Positions 7,074-11,438 of a DNA stretch of 11,438 nt are shown one piece after another. Made by a program: the position numbers and the translations under genes. Each line of letters begins with the position of its first letter. Positions within the stretch are counted from its first letter, which is position 1. The notes under the pieces are model-generated. The model ran no database searches, was not told where the DNA came from, and saw nothing but the letters and a program-made list of their open reading frames with translations. Source of the DNA: OLB6 sp964525565 (lineage in GTDB: Bacteria; Bacteroidota; Ignavibacteria; Kapaibacteriales; Kapaibacteriaceae); NCBI GenBank assembly GCA_964525565.1, contig CAZGHI010000059.1:1-11438 (forward strand). The letters run 5' to 3'.

Positions 7074-8414
7074 CTAGAGGGAAAGAACGGCTTCTTTGAA
7101 CACTGTCCCGCGTTCTTCGAAAGAACTGAACATGTCGAAACTCTTGCACGCCGGCGACAATAAAACGATGTCATGTGGCTCGGCAAGCTCGGCTGCCGCC
7201 TGGACAGCTTCGAGCATGGTATGCACTTTAACACAACGGTGTGAGGTGCACCATCTGTTGAAGATCAGATTGGCTTGTTCTCCTATACACACGATGGAAT
7301 GCACATTGGTTGCTACCAACTCATCTAAGAGGGAATAATCGTTGTTTTCTGCTCTACCTCCGGCAATCCACACAATGGGATGGTCGAAGCTGGCCAGGGC
7401 AAACCATGCTGCATTAACATTGGTTGCCTTGCTATCGTTTATCCATGTGATGTTCTTATGCGTACGAACACGTTCCAACCTATGTTCAACGCCAGAAAAG
7501 GACTGCAATGACTCTCTGATACTGGCATCACTCACTTCAAAAGCACGCGCTGCTAATGTTGATGCCATCGAGTTGTACGTATTGTGCAACCCTGGAAGAC
7601 CCAGTTGACGAACGGGCATAAGGAACTCCTCTTTATTGCTGCTGTCCCGAAGTATCACGTCGCCCCCCCGGACGAATGCTCCCTCTACCTCCTTGCGAGC
7701 GCTAAAGAAAGCTGTGCTACAACGGACTGCCGATGTTGCCGCAATCACGGCATCATCATCGGCATTCAAAATTACAAGGTTCCGATCCACTTGTCGAGCA
7801 AAGATTTTCCACTTGGACTGTTGATATGTGTAAAAATCTCCATGATATGCTAAATGATCAGGGGTAATATTCAAGATCACGCTTACATCGGGTTGAAAGG
7901 TAATCGTTGTATCTAGTTGATAAGAACTGGCTTCCACAACTACTACGCGTGAAGGTTCTAAGGTTGGTACAAGTGCTGAGAGGGGGGTGCCAATGTTTCC
8001 ACATGCAACGGCTGAAACGCTCCCGTTATTGAGAATGTGCGTAATAAGAGCAGTTGTTGTGGTTTTTCCATTTGTTCCTGTTACTGCAATTATCTTGTTT
8101 GGAATGTGTTGAAATGCGAATTCCAGCTCACCAATTACAGGTATCCCGGCCTTCGATGCAGCCTGTCGAACGGGATGGTGGGGGGGGATTCCCGGACTCA
8201 CAATCAGGATATCGGCGTCGAGAGTTGCGTCCGTATGTCCGCCAAACTCACAGCGTATCGAATGCTGCTCTAGCGCATGGGCTGCATCGGTGCAATCACT
8301 TCGTTGGCGTGACTCGGATACGAGTACGCTTGCTCCATTGTTCGCTGCCAATATCGCTGCGGCAACACCGCTTTTACCAGCTCCCAGAACCGTGACCCGT
8401 TGATGTAAACTCAC
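7074..8414 (-). CDS. murD: UDP-N-acetylmuramoylalanine--D-glutamate ligase
   Basis: This cytoplasmic Mur ligase is predicted to add D-glutamate to UDP-MurNAc-L-Ala using ATP in peptidoglycan precursor synthesis. The protein is 446 residues, normal for MurD. The N-terminal Rossmann-like UDP-binding domain has VTVLGAGKSG at 7-16. The ATP loop GTNGKTTT is at 113-120, followed by EASSYQL at 161-167 and LNITPDHLAYHGDF at 181-194. Lysine 201 in YQQSKWKIF is the probable carbamylated lysine. The C-terminal domain carries INDSKATN, IAGGRAENND and the closing SPACKSFDMF...EERG block, which marks MurD rather than MurC, MurE or MurF. The start is GTG at 8414, overlapping the stop of the prenyl synthase by four bases (GTGA); a GGGCAGG stretch just upstream can serve as ribosome binding site. 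The next gene, the ABC ATPase, follows at 38 bases. Confidence 0.93.
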   Translation of the reverse strand: MSLHQRVTVLGAGKSGVAAAILAANNGASVLVSESRQRSDCTDAAHALEQHSIRCEFGGHTDATLDADILIVSPGIPPHHPVRQAASKAGIPVIGELEFAFQHIPNKIIAVTGTNGKTTTTALITHILNNGSVSAVACGNIGTPLSALVPTLEPSRVVVVEASSYQLDTTITFQPDVSVILNITPDHLAYHGDFYTYQQSKWKIFARQVDRNLVILNADDDAVIAATSAVRCSTAFFSARKEVEGAFVRGGDVILRDSSNKEEFLMPVRQLGLPGLHNTYNSMASTLAARAFEVSDASIRESLQSFSGVEHRLERVRTHKNITWINDSKATNVNAAWFALASFDHPIVWIAGGRAENNDYSLLDELVATNVHSIVCIGEQANLIFNRWCTSHRCVKVHTMLEAVQAAAELAEPHDIVLLSPACKSFDMFSSFEERGTVFKEAVLSL

Positions 8415-9391
8415 GTTAACCTGCCCATGAGAAGTCGTGCTAATTCTTTCAAATTGTACCGTGCATCGTTATTAGGCAAGAGATCAAGATGTACAAAGGC
8501 GTCATCTGTCAGTGAACGAACGATCGATCGCGCTTCGTGCAGTACCCCCATGGATTCAAGACATTGCTTCATTGCCGGTACACGCTCTGCATGCAAACCA
8601 TTGTTCGCGAAAAACTCGTTCAACACTGGTTCGCAATCAGGAAACTGCGAACAGAGATCACGCGCACGGAGTACCAACCATGTTCGTTTTCCTTCAATGA
8701 TATCACCGCCCTGCGTTTTTCCAAATTCATCGCTGCCATCAAGATCCAAAAGGTCGTCCTGCATCTGAAAGGCAACGCCGATGTTACGTGCAAAGGTGCG
8801 AAGGGCTTCGATTTGCTGCTCAGAACCGTTCCCAATCATCGCGCCGATGCAAACGCACATCTCCAACAAACGAGCGGTTTTCTGCTCTATCATGTGAAAG
8901 TATTCATCGGTTTGAACATCTAAGCGCTTGGTGAAGGCCATGTCTAATGCTTGCCCTTGGCATACGTCTATAAATCCCTTTGCAAACACGTCATGCACGG
9001 CAACAGGATTTTTAGCATGGTTGGCAGATAGTGCAGCAAGGCGCATTGCCATGCCCATCATTACATCTCCGCTGAGAATTGCTGCATTCTCACCGAAGTG
9101 CGTATGCACGGTGGCACGTCCACGACGTAAGGCTGACCTGTCCATGATGTCGTCATGAACCAAGGTGAAGTTATGCAAGAGTTCAGTGGCTAGAGCAGCA
9201 TGGATTGCATGCTTACGCTCGCCACCAACCACTTCCGCAGCCAAGAGAACAAGGATCGGCCGAATTCGCTTGCCCTTTGCCTCGAGTACGTATCGCACGG
9301 GTGCATAGAGTTCAGGAGGCGTTGTGTATTCCTCCAACGTTGATGCTAGTGCCTTATCGATTTCGTTGCGGTAATCGTTCAGCACCTTCAT
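8411..9391 (-). CDS. Polyprenyl diphosphate synthase (trans, probably GGPP-type)
   Basis: This protein is predicted to condense allylic diphosphates with IPP to make longer trans-prenyl diphosphates. With ATG at 9391 it is 326 residues. This start is preferred to the longer frame from 9436 because it overlaps the fni stop as ATGA and has a GGAAG seven bases upstream. Motifs: IPP-binding GKRIRP at 40-45, first aspartate-rich motif DDIMD at 80-84 followed by LRRGRATVH, and second motif DDLLD at 212-216. The first motif lacks the two-residue insertion of bacterial FPP synthases. A phenylalanine lies five residues before it (HNFTLVHDD), a position that limits chain length near C20 in archaeal-type GGPP synthases. 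A C20 product is therefore my inference; C15 or longer quinone-type products are possible. It sits between fni and murD, overlapping both by four bases. Confidence 0.88.
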   Translation of the reverse strand: MKVLNDYRNEIDKALASTLEEYTTPPELYAPVRYVLEAKGKRIRPILVLLAAEVVGGERKHAIHAALATELLHNFTLVHDDIMDRSALRRGRATVHTHFGENAAILSGDVMMGMAMRLAALSANHAKNPVAVHDVFAKGFIDVCQGQALDMAFTKRLDVQTDEYFHMIEQKTARLLEMCVCIGAMIGNGSEQQIEALRTFARNIGVAFQMQDDLLDLDGSDEFGKTQGGDIIEGKRTWLVLRARDLCSQFPDCEPVLNEFFANNGLHAERVPAMKQCLESMGVLHEARSIVRSLTDDAFVHLDLLPNNDARYNLKELARLLMGRLT

Positions 9392-10454
9392 GATGGTTCT
9401 TCCAGACATGTCTGTAGATCGTGCAGCGTTGAACATCCACTAAGAAACATCCAGCGGATGGTATCGCGTTCCCATAAACCGATGGTTTTTTTCAGTTCGC
9501 TGGTGCCGCCACGTTCCAATGCCTGCAATAATGGACGAGCACTGGCACAGAGGTTTGCCCCCAGCGCAATGGCCTTGGCAACATGGGAGCCGTTCTGAAT
9601 ACCGCCACTTGCGATAACTGTGGGGAAAGTGATCCCCGACGCTGCCGTGGGTTCCTGATATGCCTTTCTCAAGGCTGCAATTGCCTTTAGGCAATCGGAC
9701 GTTCGGATACCAACGTCCCAAAACTGTTCCATGCTGTCTGTCTGGTCATGTCTGAGAATCTCCACACCGGCCCAGCTTGTTCCCCCTGCTCCAGCAACAT
9801 CAATGGCATGTACGCCTGCCCCAATAAGCCGGTGTGCAACGGCTGCAGATATACCAGCGCCTACTTCCTTTACTAAGACGGGCACCGGCGAACACGTTAC
9901 CGTTGCTTGAATAGCCTCGAGTACTCCCCGAAACTCGGGCTGACCTTCTGGTTGCAAAACTTCTTGCAACGGATTCAGGTGGATGCCAAAAACCGATGCT
10001 CCGACCATCTCAACAATGGTATGAACAATTTCAGTAAGTGCACCATGCCGATACCACTGTGCGAGTTGAACACCGCCAATGTTTGAAATAATGGGAACGT
10101 GGTTGGAATACTGGCGCACTACTGTGAAGGTAGATCTCTGCGACGGGTCTTCGACTGCAGCACGCATAGACCCAACGCCCATGCCAAGACCGAGATCGGC
10201 TGCTGTTTCAGCCAGCGCCCCATTGATATACTCGGCGTTGGGATATCCACCGGTCATACCACTTATGAGTAATGGGTACGATAGTGTTCTGGTAAAAAAG
10301 CGTATCTGTGTGCGAATGTCCGTTAGGTTGGTCTCGGGCAGTGCATGGNNNNNNNNNNTAGTTCAACGTCGTCAAGACCAGTGGTTTTCGACCGAAATCC
10401 TACATCAGCTTCCAATGCAAGGCGCACGTGTTCTTCTTTTCTAGACGAGATCAT
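9388..10454 (-). CDS. fni: Type 2 isopentenyl-diphosphate delta-isomerase (interrupted by an N gap)
   Basis: This FMN- and NADPH-dependent enzyme interconverts IPP and DMAPP, supplying both substrates to the prenyl synthase encoded next. The start is ATG at 10454, giving MISSRKEEHVRLALE, the standard RK-x-EH opening; a TAG in frame just upstream is the dprA stop. The first 32 codons end at GLDDVEL, then come 10 Ns, then HALPETNL and MTGGYPNAEYIN. Further family motifs: GMGVGSMRAA, SNIGGVQL, HLNPLQE followed by QPEG, KEVGAGIS, GAGGTSW and SGGIQNG. The flanks are in different frames only because the N count is wrong; five missing bases would restore the expected V-H-H-A-L-P and a 353-residue protein. 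An annotation beginning at the internal ATG (10257) would lose about 65 residues. dprA lies 24 bases upstream and the prenyl synthase overlaps by four bases downstream. Confidence 0.92.
9399..9403 (-). promoter_or_regulatory. Ribosome binding site deciding the prenyl synthase start
   Basis: On the minus strand GGAAG lies seven bases before the ATG at 9391, inside the last codons of fni. It is one of the few recognisable Shine-Dalgarno sequences in the window. Together with the ATGA overlap it supports 9391 over the upstream ATG at 9436. Confidence 0.6.
10349..10358. other. Run of 10 N (assembly gap) inside fni
   Basis: These undetermined bases separate GLDDVEL from HALPETNL in fni. Frame continuity requires a true length of 2 modulo 3. 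Comparison with the remembered V-H-H-x-L-P pattern of type 2 isomerases suggests about five missing bases. Confidence 0.9.
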
Positions 10455-10478
10455 CACCGCGAAGATAGGGTGCTCTGG

Positions 10479-11438
10479 CTAGCCATCCGAAACAACATAA
10501 CGTGCTCCCGGAAGCTGCCGTATCATTCCTTCCATCTCTAACTCGACAAGTTGAACCATAGCCTCCTGCGTGCTGCAATGCCACGCTGCGGCAATGGCAT
10601 CAATACCAACAGGGTCACCGCCTAAGAGATCGATGATCTTAGAGGGTGTTTGATTTCTCGACGGAGGTTCGGAGAGAAGAAATAGGCTATTGCAGTCTGT
10701 TCCCATGCCCGTAAGAACATCGTCTGCAGAAACCAAAATCGAAGCCTGCCCGCTTTGGATGAGTTGATTGCACCCTTGACTGCGAGTACTGTTTATCGGA
10801 CCCGGTACAGCCCATACAGGCTTGCCTTGTTTTCGAGCAAACGCTGCAGTGATTAGCGCGCCACCAGTAACCTTACTCTCAACAACAACAATTGCATTAC
10901 TCATGCCGGCTATGATTCTGTTGCGTGCAGGAAAGAATGGTGGTAATGCCGCAACGCGCAACGGATGCTCGCTCACTACAGCACCACCATGCGCAACAAT
11001 TCGTTCAGTAAGATTGCGGGCTGCCAGTGGAGTAATTCTTCCGATGCCACTGGCAACCACAGCAATGGTGCACCCTTGATTTCGTAAACATGACTCGTGT
11101 GCAAGCGTGTCAATTCCATTAGCTAGTCCACTAACGATCACGCATCCTGCGCGAACCCACCGCTTTACCAGTACTTCTGTTGTTGGCTTACCGTACCCAA
11201 CAGTGCATGCGCGTGTTCCAACAACAGCAATCACGGCATTATGGCTATTCGGAAATGATCCCAGCACATGCAATAGAAATGGTGGCGTATCTATTTGCCG
11301 AAGTGCCGCAGGATAGTCGTTGTCCCAAAACGAAACGATACGAACACCACGTTGTTCCGATTCTGTTATGATGGACGTTGCTTCTTCACGAACGTTCATC
11401 TCGATAACGCCAAGCTGATGAAGAACCTCATCGAGACT
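10479..11438 (-). CDS. dprA: DNA-processing protein DprA (5' partial)
   Basis: DprA binds incoming single-stranded DNA in natural transformation and loads RecA. The frame stays open to the window edge (an in-frame SLDEVLHQLGVIE precedes the ATG at 11399), so that ATG is internal and an N-terminal SAM-like domain probably lies outside. Visible: the family lead-in FWDNDYPAALRQIDTPPFLL; the Rossmann-like core beginning AVVGTRACTVGYGK; GLANGIDTLAHES; FPARNRIIAGMSNAIVVVES; GGALITAAFARKQGKPVWAVPG; and a C-terminal winged-helix region (about SKIIDLLGG to GARYV) as in DprA_WH. The usual SG-x-LITA element reads TGGALITA here. The stop (TAG, 10481-10479) is 24 bases before the fni start on the same strand. 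The gene is widespread, so its presence alone does not prove competence. Confidence 0.93.
   Translation of the reverse strand, partial: SLDEVLHQLGVIEMNVREEATSIITESEQRGVRIVSFWDNDYPAALRQIDTPPFLLHVLGSFPNSHNAVIAVVGTRACTVGYGKPTTEVLVKRWVRAGCVIVSGLANGIDTLAHESCLRNQGCTIAVVASGIGRITPLAARNLTERIVAHGGAVVSEHPLRVAALPPFFPARNRIIAGMSNAIVVVESKVTGGALITAAFARKQGKPVWAVPGPINSTRSQGCNQLIQSGQASILVSADDVLTGMGTDCNSLFLLSEPPSRNQTPSKIIDLLGGDPVGIDAIAAAWHCSTQEAMVQLVELEMEGMIRQLPGARYVVSDG

Noticed and set aside
9392..9436. ATG at 9436 as start of the prenyl synthase
   Set aside because: It would overlap fni by almost 50 bases; the ATG at 9391 has a GGAAG site and the ATGA overlap, and the protein starts normally there.

Overview
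The window reads as ordinary chromosomal DNA from a T9SS-bearing bacterium of the Bacteroidota/Chlorobiota (FCB) group. The support is a large secreted beta-rich protein with a C-terminal type IX secretion (Por) sorting-like tail, a type 2 isopentenyl-diphosphate isomerase, a polyprenyl synthetase with the HNFTLVHDDIMD signature familiar from that group, and mostly weak or absent Shine-Dalgarno sites. A deep lineage such as Ignavibacteria or Kapabacteria would fit the gene content, but that is an inference. I see no tRNA, rRNA, CRISPR array, transposase, integrase or phage gene.

Layout. The plus strand (1-4688) carries three genes. First is the 3' part of a very large secreted protein: a phytase-like esterase domain, a choice-of-anchor-I-like propeller region, five Ig-like repeats and a T9SS tail. 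It ends at a strong intrinsic terminator (3321-3363). Next are pyrE (orotate phosphoribosyltransferase) and an ExoIII-family AP endonuclease. The minus strand (11438 down to 4706) is one long codirectional cluster, in transcription order: dprA (5' end beyond the window), fni, a polyprenyl diphosphate synthase, murD, an ABC-2 ATPase, its permease, and a LolA-like periplasmic protein. fni/prenyl synthase, prenyl synthase/murD and ATPase/permease each overlap by 4 bases (ATGA, GTGA, ATGA), which suggests translational coupling. The two convergent groups meet with only 17 bases between stop codons.

How the genes fit together. Fni interconverts IPP and DMAPP, the prenyl synthase condenses them into longer prenyl diphosphates, and MurD acts in peptidoglycan precursor synthesis, which uses a polyprenyl carrier. 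The middle of the minus-strand cluster is therefore an isoprenoid-to-envelope block. The ABC-2 transporter plus LolA-like protein looks like a second, envelope-transport module. dprA (DNA uptake) is a common housekeeping neighbour.

Assembly caveats. Three runs of N (5429-5446, 6412-6448, 10349-10358) fall at a stop codon, inside the ABC ATPase and inside fni. Read at face value, the last two break both genes. Translating each side shows both proteins are intact but the N counts are wrong: each true gap must be 2 modulo 3. I therefore annotate both as single genes. I found no convincing undescribed system. The items most worth a second look are the mosaic secreted protein and the ABC-2/LolA-like trio.
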